From an uncultured Lachnospiraceae bacterium (GTDB lineage: Bacteria; Bacillota; Clostridia; Lachnospirales; Lachnospiraceae): a stretch of 48,937 nucleotides of DNA. The DNA lies in assembly GCA_910583835.1 (NCBI GenBank), contig CAJTYM010000031.1, positions 1 through 48,937 on the forward strand, given 5' to 3'. The position numbers and the translations under genes were made by a program. Below, piece after piece: positions 7,385 to 15,215 of the stretch (its first letter is position 1; every line of letters begins with the position of its first letter). The notes under the pieces are model-generated. The model did no database searches. It was not told the DNA's origin and worked only from the letters and a program-made list of their open reading frames with translations.

Positions 7385-7464
7385 TCTGTTTTTTCAAGTC
7401 CTGCCAAACATAATAGAGCATATTACTCCAACTACCATACAAAACTTGTCCAACAACGGAATCC

Positions 7465-7716
7465 CTAACCATTTAAAAAAAATCCTCCAAAAATCAAAAA
7501 TACCACACATCCAAACATAAACAATAAAGTTTTTTCTGGTTGTTCCGGTCTTTGCCAATAATTTTCCTTTTTTTCCTTTTCAATTTGATTCTGAAGATTT
7601 TGAACAATTGTATTTTTTAGTGAAATATGTCTTCTTAGTTTCTTTTCTATCTGGTATTTTGCAACTTCTAAATCCCTCAAATCATGCAGGTAAACTAACA
7701 ATGCGTTTCTATCCAT
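7465..7716 (-). CDS. Small membrane protein of unknown function
   Basis: This 83-aa product is not recognised. Residues 1-60 are helical and charged, with many Lys/Glu (IEKKLRRHISLKN, IEKEKKEN), possibly a coiled coil. A single C-terminal membrane helix follows (LLFMFGCVVFLIFGGFF). A good AGGAG ribosome binding site precedes the ATG. It lies downstream of the giant secreted protein, separated by a hairpin, and next to toxin locus copy A. A tail-anchored topology is inferred. Confidence 0.65.
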   Translation of the reverse strand: MDRNALLVYLHDLRDLEVAKYQIEKKLRRHISLKNTIVQNLQNQIEKEKKENYWQRPEQPEKTLLFMFGCVVFLIFGGFFLNG

Positions 7717-7741
7717 TTTGTATCTCCTGTAATGAAATCTA

Positions 7742-7783
7742 AGAAGGCATTGAGCGGCATTTCCATACCATCCAATGCCTTCT
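7742..7783 (-). terminator. Hairpin after the giant secreted protein gene
   Basis: A perfect 11-bp inverted repeat AGAAGGCATTG / CAATGCCTTCT has a 20-base loop. The T-run behind it on the minus strand is weak (TAGATTT), so termination may be partial. Confidence 0.5.
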
Positions 7784-7803
7784 GTCGTGTTCTGTTTCCT
7801 TTT

Positions 7804-10800
7804 CTATCTTATTTTATTCTTTTTGCCCAGTCCCTTCTGGCAAAGCAGCTTCTGATATACTGCCTTCTTATCCTTGGGAACCCGGAGAAGCGTCTTTTCA
7901 GAAATGCCTTTGAAGGCTTTTCTGTTTACTCCTTTTGCATTCAGCTTCCGGGATTTAATATCAAGTTTCTTTAATTTCTTGCACCCGGAAAATGCATTGG
8001 AACCTATCTTTGTTACTTTTGCCGGAATCGTCAGGCTTGTCAGCTTCGTGCAATTGCTGAATACACTGGCACCGATTGCCGCTACATTTTTCCCCACCGT
8101 TACTGAGGTGAGGTTCTTACAGCCGGAAAACGCTTTCGTGCCGATTGCGGTTACATTGTCACCAATAACAACCTTCTTGAGTCTTCGGTTATTTTTAAAT
8201 GCGCACTTGGAAATGGAAGTCACCTTGCATACCGTGCCATCCTCCGTTTTTATTGTGGCAGGAATTTTGACTACCGTGGCTTTGGGATTTGCATTTTCTA
8301 CATATTCCACACAAATCACATTTCCATCCATGGAAATAACTTCGTATTCATCGCCGCTCCCGGCAGCTTCCGCTACATCGCCAACCTCCAGATAGCTTGA
8401 TTCTTCTTCTGTATCCGATATTTCTTCTTTGTCCGAATCTTTCTCATTATCATCCAAATCAACGCCATCCTTATCTGGATTTTTCTTGTCCTCTGTATCT
8501 GTGTTATCCTTATCTGGATTTTTCTTGTCCTCTGTATCTGTGTTATCCTTATCTGGATTCTTCTTGTCCTCTGTATCTGTGTTGTTTTTATCCAGGTTAT
8601 TTTCATCGTTCGGGTTATCTTTATTATCCGGGTCATCCTTGTCGTCTGGATTGTCTTTATTATCCGGGTTATCCTTGTCATCTGGATAGGTATCTCCTGT
8701 CTGTCCTGTCGCAGGAATCACCTCTGTCTTCGTTTCCCCGCAGGAAGTACAGGTATATGTAAGGACTCCGTCTGTCGTTGCCGTAGGGTTCAAGGTTACT
8801 TTTCCTGCGTCCCAGGTATGTTCCTTTTCAGCAGCCTCGGATTCTACCTGAACCTCTATGGGCTGGCTCAAGCCATAATAGGAAATCGTTACGATTTGCA
8901 CACCGCTTTTACTGGAATCAAATCCTCTGACGGTATAGTCCGTGACCCTTCTCTTGGATCCATCTGAAAAACCTGCCTCAACTACAATACTATTTTTATC
9001 AAACGTATCCCCCGCTTTATAAACCGTATCTATCGGGGCGCTCACCTGCAGTGAATTTGCCACAGACTCCATTACAAAAGCATTTACACCGGAAGACAGC
9101 ACCATGTAATCATTCCATGTCCCATCTGTATACATGCCGATATAATTCTCCTTTGCATATTCACCATAAGGATCCCTTAGCTGGCATATCCCATGGTTAT
9201 GGTAGTTTGGTTCGCCTTTTCGCCAATTTGAATATGTAAATTCTTCACCGCTGGCAACTGTCCATCTGAAATTTTGCGCATCCTTACGGATACCGCCGAT
9301 GTATGCATCTGCTCCATATTTTTTTACCAATTGAGCTACTTCCCTGTTCTCCGCCTCGCTTGTAATTGCCGCCAGATAACTGTTTCTATCCTCACAATAT
9401 TTTTTCGCCTGCGCCCAATTGACATTTGTCTTTTCTACCAACTGGTACAAATGCCCTTCAAATACAGCGGATTTTTCTGCAGAGGTTTCATAATCGTATC
9501 CCACCGCTATTGTGATGCATTTATCATTTACGGAACCAGAATAACTTGAAACAGGGGATTTTACGCTTGCATATACTTTATAAATCCCTTTTGTGTCTGC
9601 ACTGAAATCATAGGTATTTTTTGTGCCCAGATTTATGGTGCTTGTTTTGCCATCCGGGGATATGACATGCAGTTTGTAATCTACGCCATACCAGGCATCA
9701 CCAACTGTTATTTTTGTTTTTTCTCCAATATCTATGCTTGCACTGTCTAAATATATGTTGTAGCTGATTTTATCACGCTCGCCATTTAATTTATATATTA
9801 CAAAATTCTGGGCGGATGAACCATTCGGCGTCCATAACTGTATAGGCGTCCCATCATTTACTGAACCTGAAAGAACATCCATAATCCTCGTTGCGCAGGC
9901 AGATTTCAACTCATATCCATTCCCAGTATCACTGACAAACCACCTTTGAGGCAAATCTTTATTCTCATGCCAGACACCAATAGGTGTTCCGTCACAATCC
10001 CCGCCACCCGCAACGTCTAAATAATAATTATTATAATATGACTGTATAAAATAGGAACCGTCATTGCTATTATAAGTAAAATGCCATAATTGCCTTGGCT
10101 GATTTTCAACTGTCTCGGTAGACAAGAATACCCGGTTTGCTTCCCCTACCATAATCGGTTTCCAGCAATCCTTATTCAATATCAATGCATCGAAACTATC
10201 TCCAATATTTCCAACATCGGCACATTTATCAATATAAAATTTCTGCGCTTCCGAATCATGGCTTGTATATAGCCAGAGATTCGTCCCATCGTCTGTAGAA
10301 CCATATTCTATATCAAATACCCTGGTCTGCGACACTGCTGCCCGAAATAGTAATGTTCCATCGCTTCTCTGATATATAAACCAGTTTTGCGCTGCTGTAT
10401 CATAGCTGGGATGCAGTTTAATATTCGTAGTATCCTCATCTCTGGCACAATCCAAATCCATTGAAACATCTGTAGTAGAACTGATTATTTTATAGGAACC
10501 ATCGCTGTTCCTCTTAAATTTCCATATCTGTTTTGCAAAATATTCACTTTTGGCAGAATCCAAATACACATTAGAATTGTCCCAATTCGTGAGATATTTG
10601 CCCGATGAGCAATGCCGGATCCGAGCCGAAAAACTGTCTCCAAGATTGACTAAATTCCCAAAGGAGGGCTGGGGGTTGGAGGGGACCGCACCTGAATAAT
10701 TTGGCGTTACAAACCCCCATAAACTTCCATATGATAAGGAACAATTACTGTAATGCACACCATGGGGATTTGTCTGCGTGTTATTCCCATCAATATAATA

Positions 10801-11289
10801 CACCCTATCTTGCGTGGAATATTCCACGATACCTACATGCTGGCTGGCATTGGAGCCAAAAAATATAATATCCCCGCTTTGAGGCCTATAGCCCGAGCCT
10901 TTCAAATGGCTGACACCACCTGAATTAATCAATTTATTCTTCATATCTGTCGTACCTGCCGTCCAGGGAATTATACTGTTTGATATTCCCGCCTCCTTCG
11001 CACACCAGGATACAAACACTGCACACCACGCATACCTTGCCGAAACTCCATTATTGTTGACACGTCTGCCATAATACCAGTCATTGTAGAGAATATCATC
11101 GGAACCGCTGCTCCTCTCCTTAATGCCAATCTGACTTTTTGCCATAGACACAAGACTTTCCGCCTGGCTTGCTGCTTTTACTTTAATTACTGGCGTATGT
11201 ACAAAAATACAATCGAGAAACAGAAACACAAACAAAACATATGCAACATACCTTTTCAAGCTTCTATGCCCATTATTTCTTTTCTTCAT
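7804..11289 (-). CDS. Giant secreted CHAP - ricin lectin - C-type lectin - LRR protein
   Basis: A 1161-aa exported multidomain protein. It has a signal peptide (about 1-38) and a CHAP-type amidase domain (about 40-200; catalytic Cys in YAWCAVFVSWC, His in SQHVGIVEY). Two ricin B-like beta-trefoils follow (about 216-350 and 366-500), with QxW-like motifs such as KQIWKF and PQRWF. Then come an Ig-like segment, a C-type-lectin-like domain (about 605-745; WNDY motif near its end), a Big_3-like domain (about 750-825) and an Asp/Asn/Lys-rich linker with a 39-bp DNA repeat (three times, 8470-8590). BspA-like leucine-rich repeats (about 1010-1120; IGxxAFSGCKNLTSV type) end the protein. ATG 11289, not 11295, has proper spacing from AGGAGG. 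Peptidoglycan cleavage plus glycan binding is inferred; the target could be host mucin or rival cell walls. Confidence 0.85.
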   Translation of the reverse strand: MKKRNNGHRSLKRYVAYVLFVFLFLDCIFVHTPVIKVKAASQAESLVSMAKSQIGIKERSSGSDDILYNDWYYGRRVNNNGVSARYAWCAVFVSWCAKEAGISNSIIPWTAGTTDMKNKLINSGGVSHLKGSGYRPQSGDIIFFGSNASQHVGIVEYSTQDRVYYIDGNNTQTNPHGVHYSNCSLSYGSLWGFVTPNYSGAVPSNPQPSFGNLVNLGDSFSARIRHCSSGKYLTNWDNSNVYLDSAKSEYFAKQIWKFKRNSDGSYKIISSTTDVSMDLDCARDEDTTNIKLHPSYDTAAQNWFIYQRSDGTLLFRAAVSQTRVFDIEYGSTDDGTNLWLYTSHDSEAQKFYIDKCADVGNIGDSFDALILNKDCWKPIMVGEANRVFLSTETVENQPRQLWHFTYNSNDGSYFIQSYYNNYYLDVAGGGDCDGTPIGVWHENKDLPQRWFVSDTGNGYELKSACATRIMDVLSGSVNDGTPIQLWTPNGSSAQNFVIYKLNGERDKISYNIYLDSASIDIGEKTKITVGDAWYGVDYKLHVISPDGKTSTINLGTKNTYDFSADTKGIYKVYASVKSPVSSYSGSVNDKCITIAVGYDYETSAEKSAVFEGHLYQLVEKTNVNWAQAKKYCEDRNSYLAAITSEAENREVAQLVKKYGADAYIGGIRKDAQNFRWTVASGEEFTYSNWRKGEPNYHNHGICQLRDPYGEYAKENYIGMYTDGTWNDYMVLSSGVNAFVMESVANSLQVSAPIDTVYKAGDTFDKNSIVVEAGFSDGSKRRVTDYTVRGFDSSKSGVQIVTISYYGLSQPIEVQVESEAAEKEHTWDAGKVTLNPTATTDGVLTYTCTSCGETKTEVIPATGQTGDTYPDDKDNPDNKDNPDDKDDPDNKDNPNDENNLDKNNTDTEDKKNPDKDNTDTEDKKNPDKDNTDTEDKKNPDKDGVDLDDNEKDSDKEEISDTEEESSYLEVGDVAEAAGSGDEYEVISMDGNVICVEYVENANPKATVVKIPATIKTEDGTVCKVTSISKCAFKNNRRLKKVVIGDNVTAIGTKAFSGCKNLTSVTVGKNVAAIGASVFSNCTKLTSLTIPAKVTKIGSNAFSGCKKLKKLDIKSRKLNAKGVNRKAFKGISEKTLLRVPKDKKAVYQKLLCQKGLGKKNKIR

Positions 11290-11339
11290 AACCATTCCTC
11301 CTAGCTTTATAAATAATTCTGATTTTAGAATCCATCCAT

Positions 11340-12776
11340 TTATGGCAGACGCCCTTCTGGAACTATAAAATTATGAAACTCAAAATTTCCATTTTGCTGT
11401 CTATAAAAACCGAACATCCCACGGCTCTCCAATATACCGCCGCTTTCCGATAAGGAATACTCGTCAACTATTCCGCCAAAAGGAATAAGGATATTCCCAT
11501 CATAATCCGCAATTCCCCACTCGCTGTCGATATTCTTTAACCAGAGGACGCCATGTCGGAAAGAACACTCGGCAAATCGTTCGTCAAACAACAAGTCCCC
11601 ATCCTTAAACAATTGGTAAAAATCCCCCGACTTTTTCTCAATTATCTGGGCATCCCATTCGTCTTCAGAATGAAATTCCGTTTCTGTCATTGTCCCTGAG
11701 GTAAGGTCAAATTCAAGAAGGTTTTTGTCAGACAAATCTTGACTTAAGATAAGCCTCTGCTCATCCACCACATCTATAACCCCAAAATTTCCATCATTTA
11801 TGCTTGATATAATATTACCTTCCATATCCATAAGTTTGAATCCCTCACCCATGATAGTTGCCGCAAGCATATCGCCGCCAAGCAGATAATGCAGATATAT
11901 GCCATCTGATGAAGACAGCAGCAGGTTCTCGTCCAAATCATAGATTTCTCCACAAATCACTCCCACTTCACAAGTTTCTCCCCCTTCGCTGCCACTCATC
12001 ATCCTGTAACTGTCATCCCCATCAAGCCTGAGATTTTTTGAACGGAGCAAGTACTTATTTCCAAAACATTGTTCATATGTACCGCTGAATTCTTTTATGA
12101 CGTTTCCTTTTTCATCTAGCAGATATTGCTTTCCTCCATCAATTCCGACATACTCATTTCCCATATTTTCCCATCCGTTTTCGCTATTGAGCGCCAGCCA
12201 GCCGGCATCCCCGGCAGAGACAATATCATCATATTTCCCCAGTTCAATACATTCTTTGCCTTCTAAATCAAGAATCCCTGTTTCACCCGCCAGAGTTGCT
12301 TTGATATAGTCTTTGCCATTCATAAATTTAAAGCTCAGCTCATCGTATTCCGGCTCAATTACGATATTTCCCCGGTTATCCAAAAGACCGTATAATTCAA
12401 TATCCTCGCTCCTTTGGACTAGCAAAGCGTTCTCTCTGTATGCAATCGGAATATATTCTGTATTGATTACGACCTCAGTGGAATCCGAATCTTCTGATAT
12501 TATATCCAAATCCGAATTTTCCTGCTCTTCCTGCATTGCCATTTCGTCAGAATCTTCATCTGCTAAGCTTTTGCCATCCTCTAATTCTCCATCATAACCG
12601 GTTTCTTCTTTCACCTCTGCTTCTTCATCATCACTAATATCCGTATCCTGCTGGTCTTCCTGTGATTTATTCTCAGTTTTATTATCATCCAATTCATTAC
12701 TGCTGGCACCACAGCCGACTAGCAAAACTGAGATAAGAGCTATCACAAAACACCTTTTTACCATTCTCATTTTCAT
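11340..12776 (-). CDS. WG-repeat-like lipoprotein
   Basis: The product (478 aa from this start) has a lipoprotein signal peptide (VIALISVLLVGC, Cys at about residue 22) and an acidic low-complexity stretch (about 30-95, rich in Asp/Glu/Ser). A repeat region follows with units such as LYGLLDNRGNIVIEPEYD, GILDLEGKECIELGKYDD and WGIADYDGNILIPFGG, characteristic of WG-repeat (KWG) beta-propeller-like proteins. It is probably anchored outside the membrane; the function is unknown. The start at 12776 follows GGAG with 8-base spacing and gives a normal-length signal peptide. An alternative ATG at 12824 overlaps the previous stop (TAATG). Confidence 0.75.
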   Translation of the reverse strand: MKMRMVKRCFVIALISVLLVGCGASSNELDDNKTENKSQEDQQDTDISDDEEAEVKEETGYDGELEDGKSLADEDSDEMAMQEEQENSDLDIISEDSDSTEVVINTEYIPIAYRENALLVQRSEDIELYGLLDNRGNIVIEPEYDELSFKFMNGKDYIKATLAGETGILDLEGKECIELGKYDDIVSAGDAGWLALNSENGWENMGNEYVGIDGGKQYLLDEKGNVIKEFSGTYEQCFGNKYLLRSKNLRLDGDDSYRMMSGSEGGETCEVGVICGEIYDLDENLLLSSSDGIYLHYLLGGDMLAATIMGEGFKLMDMEGNIISSINDGNFGVIDVVDEQRLILSQDLSDKNLLEFDLTSGTMTETEFHSEDEWDAQIIEKKSGDFYQLFKDGDLLFDERFAECSFRHGVLWLKNIDSEWGIADYDGNILIPFGGIVDEYSLSESGGILESRGMFGFYRQQNGNFEFHNFIVPEGRLP

Positions 12777-12823
12777 ACTTTTTTCTCCATCTGAAACTTT
12801 GTTTAGAAATATTTTTTTATTCA

Positions 12824-13150
12824 TTATCCTTCCCGCTGAAAAGACTGGATGGTTTTCCCTCTATAAGAGATAACACCCACATCACCTACGGCAATGATTA
12901 AATCATTACCTTGAAAACTCCTAAGCTTTAACCGTCTTCCATCTTCGCACTCTATGACATACCATTCAATATTTCCCTGCTGGATAGGTTTTTCTAAAAT
13001 TTTAGCCTTTACCGACTGTAAGGGTTCGGAGTTGTCTTTCTTTTTCAGAAAAACAACAAATAGCCACATTGCAACACATAATCCAATAAGTATTATAAAA
13101 AACATAGGAACATATTGAATTAAATTAGATCCATTAACATTTACTTCCAT
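12824..13150 (-). CDS. DUF2500-like small membrane protein
   Basis: About 108 aa with one N-terminal membrane helix (PMFFIILIGLCVAMWLFVVFL) and a small C-terminal beta-rich domain (VKAKILEKPIQ, WYVIECEDGRRLKLR, VGDVGVISYRGKTIQSFQR). The GD-G-hydrophobic-x-G-T-FxR ending resembles DUF2500/YhhM-type proteins. Function is unknown. The ATG at 13150 is chosen because GGAGG lies 8 bases upstream; the frame is open further upstream to a TTG. It sits between two lipoprotein genes in a compact cluster. Confidence 0.65.
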   Translation of the reverse strand: MEVNVNGSNLIQYVPMFFIILIGLCVAMWLFVVFLKKKDNSEPLQSVKAKILEKPIQQGNIEWYVIECEDGRRLKLRSFQGNDLIIAVGDVGVISYRGKTIQSFQREG

Positions 13151-13167
13151 GATATCATCCTCCATTA

Positions 13168-13323
13168 TCAATTATATTTTTCTTTGAAACTCTCATAGGA
13201 AATCGGTGTCTCCTTCAGTTTAGCAGCATATGTTGCTTCTTCTTTTATTTCTGCATTACCGCTACAGCCCATGAAACAAGCAGACAGTAATAATGCCAAA
13301 AAACAACTCAGCACTTTTTTCAA
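13168..13323 (-). CDS. Short lipoprotein, TTG start
   Basis: A 51-aa product starting at TTG behind AAGGGGG: (M)KKVLSCFLALLLSACFMGCSG followed by only about 30 residues. It reads as a lipoprotein signal peptide with a lipobox (LLSAC or FMGC). The mature part is unusually short, so it may be the remains of a larger lipoprotein. The frame is open upstream to 13485 but without signal-peptide logic there. Confidence 0.55.
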   Translation of the reverse strand: MKKVLSCFLALLLSACFMGCSGNAEIKEEATYAAKLKETPISYESFKEKYN

Positions 13324-13433
13324 ACTTTTTCCCCCTTTCAAATCAATTTCCAATGACTTAACCTTATCAGCGGCATAATCCACTTTGACAACTCCTACTC
13401 CCACCTCCATTTTAACGTTATATTTGCTGCCAC

Positions 13434-13457
13434 TATCAAAAAGCGTACTTTTTGATA
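13434..13457. repeat. Perfect inverted repeat TATCAAAAAG / CTTTTTGATA
   Basis: A 10-bp stem with a CGTA loop lies upstream of the short lipoprotein gene. The same core (TATCAAAA...TTTTGATA) forms the recombinase terminator at 13604-13643, so the two may share an origin. It could be a leader hairpin or protein-binding site. Confidence 0.45.
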
Positions 13458-13603
13458 TTTTCCCCTTTAACATTATTCGCTGCACTCTTCACTTAAATTT
13501 CTGGTAAAAATTACAGAAATATCAAATAATCTGCTGTAAAAAAATACAAAAAACAAGAAATTAATTGCTTTATCATCCAACTTATGGTAAAATATTCCAT
13601 AAG

Positions 13604-13643
13604 AAAAGGAGTATCAAAAAGTACACCTTTTGATACTCCTTTT
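13604..13643 (-). terminator. Strong terminator behind the recombinase gene
   Basis: A perfect 16-bp stem AAAAGGAGTATCAAAA / TTTTGATACTCCTTTT with an 8-base loop touches the recombinase stop codon. Bases 13490-13600 between it and the lipoprotein cluster are A/T-rich without other features. Confidence 0.75.
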
Positions 13644-13849
13644 CATGTTTTCCCGCCTATGCAGTACTCCCTCAACCGCCGGTAAAACGTAGCCTGGCTC
13701 ATATTGCATTCCTCTATGGCATCACAGAATTTAATCTGACCGCTTTCCCATTTCTTGATAATTTCGCCAAAATTATTTGGTATAAGTGCCTCCGACCTAC
13801 CAAAACGGACTCCCCGCTTTTTCGCAGCCGCAATGCCCTGTTCCTGAGG

Positions 13850-14126
13850 AGCAAAGCAAATGTGAAGCATAGGAGCAAGGCAAATGCGAAGCATTTCTTT
13901 TATGCCTTGCAACGAATGGGCAGGTGTCGCGAAGCGCCGCGTGCCGTTACCCAATGGGAATGCCTTGCAACGAATGGGCAGGTGTCGCGAAGCGCCGCGT
14001 GCCGTTACCCAATGGGAATGCCTTGCAACGAATGGGCAGGTGTCGCAAAGCGTTGCGTGCCAATACCCGATGGGAATGCTTTGCGACGATTTGGCAGGTG
14101 ACGCAAAGCGGCGCGTGCCGTTACCT
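13850..14126. repeat. Tandem array of 58-bp GC-rich hairpin repeats inside the recombinase (family B)
   Basis: Four units with a 58-base period start at 13901, 13959, 14017 and 14075. Each carries CAGGTGTCGCGAAGCGCCGC or a variant and GTGCCGTTACC. The first two units are identical over most of their length, while units 3 and 4 have substitutions. The segment 13850-13900 adds two partial CAAATGCGAAGCATTT-type hairpins. The same modules occur in the other orientation at 14592-14675 and 15263-15438. There are no unique spacers, so this is not CRISPR. Confidence 0.85.
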
Positions 14127-14279
14127 TACGTTTCCTGATATTTTCCCTTTCATTCTCTGCAACAAAGGACAGTATCTGCAATACCAAATCTGCTATAAAT
14201 GTCCCCATCAGGTCTTTCCCATTCCTCGTATCCAAAAGAGGCATATCAACCACACAGATATCAATACCGATTTCCTTTG

Positions 14280-14340
14280 TGAGCATTGACCGTCTGGTTC
14301 TGTACTTCTGCATAGTTGCGCCCCAGACGGTCAATGCTCA
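14280..14340. repeat. Perfect 18-bp inverted repeat at the recombinase frameshift
   Basis: TGAGCATTGACCGTCTGG (14280-14297) and its exact reverse complement (14323-14340) flank 25 bases. The right arm encodes the conserved SIDRLG motif; the left arm sits where the protein loses its frame. Confidence 0.85.
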
Positions 14341-14591
14341 TGATATAGAGGAGGTCGACCTTTTGCAGCTTTGAGACCATTCTCTCATAATCCGCCCTGC
14401 GGAAGTCCTTACCGGACTGTTTATCCTTAAATATATTTCCGGCAGCCACTCCTGCCTTTTCCATCGCAAGCAACTGCCGGTCTTCGTTCTGCTCCATGCT
14501 TGACACACGCACATATCCATACACCTTGCCCATATGTATTCCTCCTTAAAATTAAGAAAATCCTAACGTATTTCTACAATAGGACTTTTTT

Positions 14592-14675
14592 GCGGTAACG
14601 GCACGCGTCGCTTCGCGACACCTGCCAAGTCGTAGGAGGGCATAAAAGAAATGCTTCGCATTTGGCCCTCCTACT
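14592..14675. repeat. Family B hairpin repeat, single copy upstream of the recombinase
   Basis: It reads GCGGTAACGGCACGCGTCGC..., then CATAAAAGAAATGCTTCGCATTT. The outer arms GTAGGAGGGC / GGCCCTCCTAC differ from the GCAAGGC / GCCTTGC arms of other copies but still pair. It begins about 60 bases before the recombinase start codon. Confidence 0.8.
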
Positions 14676-14754
14676 TTAAAGTCAAAAACTTTTATGAGCA
14701 ATTATATCATTTTATTCCCCCTCATAATCCTGAACTTGTGAAGCATGCTCCAAT

Positions 14755-14818
14755 CAAATACCCCGCAGCAAGCTGATGGGGTATGCCTACAAGACCACCC
14801 CAAGGGGTGGGGTATTTG
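14755..14818. repeat. Branched palindromic element
   Basis: The outer arms CAAATACCCC / GGGGTATTTG enclose two inner hairpins: CAGC-AA-GCTG and CACCCC-AA-GGGGTG. The predicted fold is a three-way junction. No protein is encoded. Another short hairpin, CCATGT-AA-ACATGG, follows near 14844-14857. The rest of 14676-14886 shows nothing recognisable. Confidence 0.6.
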
Positions 14819-14890
14819 AACCCTAGCAGCATTCGTCAAATATCCATGTAAACATGGCTATTTTCCTCATTGCTCGCGGGAATAAACAGA

Positions 14891-14919
14891 TTGCCAGAGA
14901 ACTTTAGGCGTGCTATAAT
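14891..14919 (+). promoter_or_regulatory. Predicted toxin promoter, copy B
   Basis: TTGCCA and TATAAT are spaced by 17 bases. Transcription would start near 14926, giving a leader of about 65 bases with GGGAGG before the peptide ATG. Confidence 0.75.
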
Positions 14920-14989
14920 CTGTCTATGGAGCAGACGCGTTACAAGGTGGCGAGCCTCCCTCACTTGGAAAAGGCGGGAGGTGGTGCAG

Positions 14990-15091
14990 ATGGAAAATAC
15001 ATATGATATTTTAAGCCTGCTATTTTTGGGCGGTAACTTCCTGATTGCATTGCTTGCCTATTTGGATAATAGGAATAACAAGCGCAAATAA
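14990..15091 (+). CDS. Small hydrophobic holin-like toxin peptide, copy B
   Basis: A 33-aa peptide starting MENTYD with one membrane helix (ILSLLFLGGNFLIALLAYL) and a basic tail (DNRNNKRK). The frame is open upstream to 14870, but the conserved GGGAGG and the promoter fix the start here. Its 3' end runs into the bidirectional terminator shared with a predicted antisense RNA. By analogy with holin-like toxins of type I systems it would insert in the membrane when over-produced. It lies next to the recombinase remnant and the family B repeats. Confidence 0.8.
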   Translation: MENTYDILSLLFLGGNFLIALLAYLDNRNNKRK

Positions 15092-15130
15092 ACCTACCTT
15101 GTATCTTAGCCGGATTGAGGTAGGTTTATT
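15087..15130. terminator. Bidirectional terminator, toxin locus copy B
   Basis: A perfect 13-bp stem AATAAACCTACCT / AGGTAGGTTTATT with an 18-base loop. The left arm overlaps the stop codon of the peptide gene. Confidence 0.75.
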
Positions 15131-15180
15131 CAATAAACTAATCTTGGGAGGCTAACCACACTTGTGGGCGGTTGCTCCTT
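15087..15180 (-). ncRNA. Predicted type I antitoxin RNA, copy B
   Basis: It would be transcribed from the promoter at 15187-15215 and end at the shared hairpin. It contains AACCGCCCACAAGTGTGGTT (a hairpin) and then AGCCTCCC. The CCTCCC can pair with the GGGAGG ribosome binding site of the peptide mRNA, in addition to the fully complementary 3' overlap. Both the promoter and the pairing segment are inferred from sequence only. Confidence 0.55.
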
Positions 15181-15186
15181 TTTTAT

Positions 15187-15215
15187 AATATAACATTCCT
15201 GATTCTGAAAATCAA
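15187..15215 (-). promoter_or_regulatory. Predicted antisense RNA promoter, copy B
   Basis: On the minus strand TTGATT and TATATT are separated by 17 bases, identical to copy A. Confidence 0.6.

Larger units (their letters stand above)
7029..7388. repeat. Toxin-antitoxin-like locus copy A (inverted copy of 14887-15248)
   Basis: This stretch is a diverged, inverted copy of 14887-15248. The shared order is: antisense-RNA promoter, GGAGCAACCGCCCACAAG block, ATAAACCTACCT hairpin, 33-codon peptide gene, AACGCGTCTGCTCC leader and toxin promoter. The copy covers the complete two-transcript cassette, which suggests duplication of the module as a unit. Confidence 0.8.
13643..14533 (-). pseudogene. 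Serine recombinase (resolvase/invertase family), disrupted
   Basis: The N-terminal catalytic domain starts at ATG 14533 with AAGGAGG: GYVRVSSMEQNEDRQ (catalytic Ser in VRVSS) and YIMSIDRLGRNY (SxDRLGR motif). At about 14300 the frame is lost; the continuation TKEIGIDICVVDMPLLDTR, FIADLVLQILSFVAENER and ENIRKRK is in another frame. After ENIRKRK, hairpin repeats (about 13850-14130) are inserted. The protein then resumes with EQGIAAAKKRGVRFGRSEAL and a C-terminal HTH (IEECNMSQATFYRRLREY). The parts join as a normal resolvase if the slip and insertion are removed. Serine recombinases of this type resolve or invert DNA at short sites. It is inactive as read. Confidence 0.9.

Noticed and set aside
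8429..8762. Plus-strand frames with Ser/Leu repeats
   Set aside because: They are the reverse of the Asp/Asn/Lys linker repeat in the giant lectin protein.
13333..13485. N-terminal extension of the short lipoprotein frame
   Set aside because: The extension has no good start signal and would place the signal peptide in the middle of the protein; the TTG behind AAGGGGG is a better start. A decayed gene cannot be excluded.
13901..14126. Possible CRISPR array in the recombinase region
   Set aside because: The 58-base units are continuous tandem copies with no unique spacers between them, and no cas genes are near.
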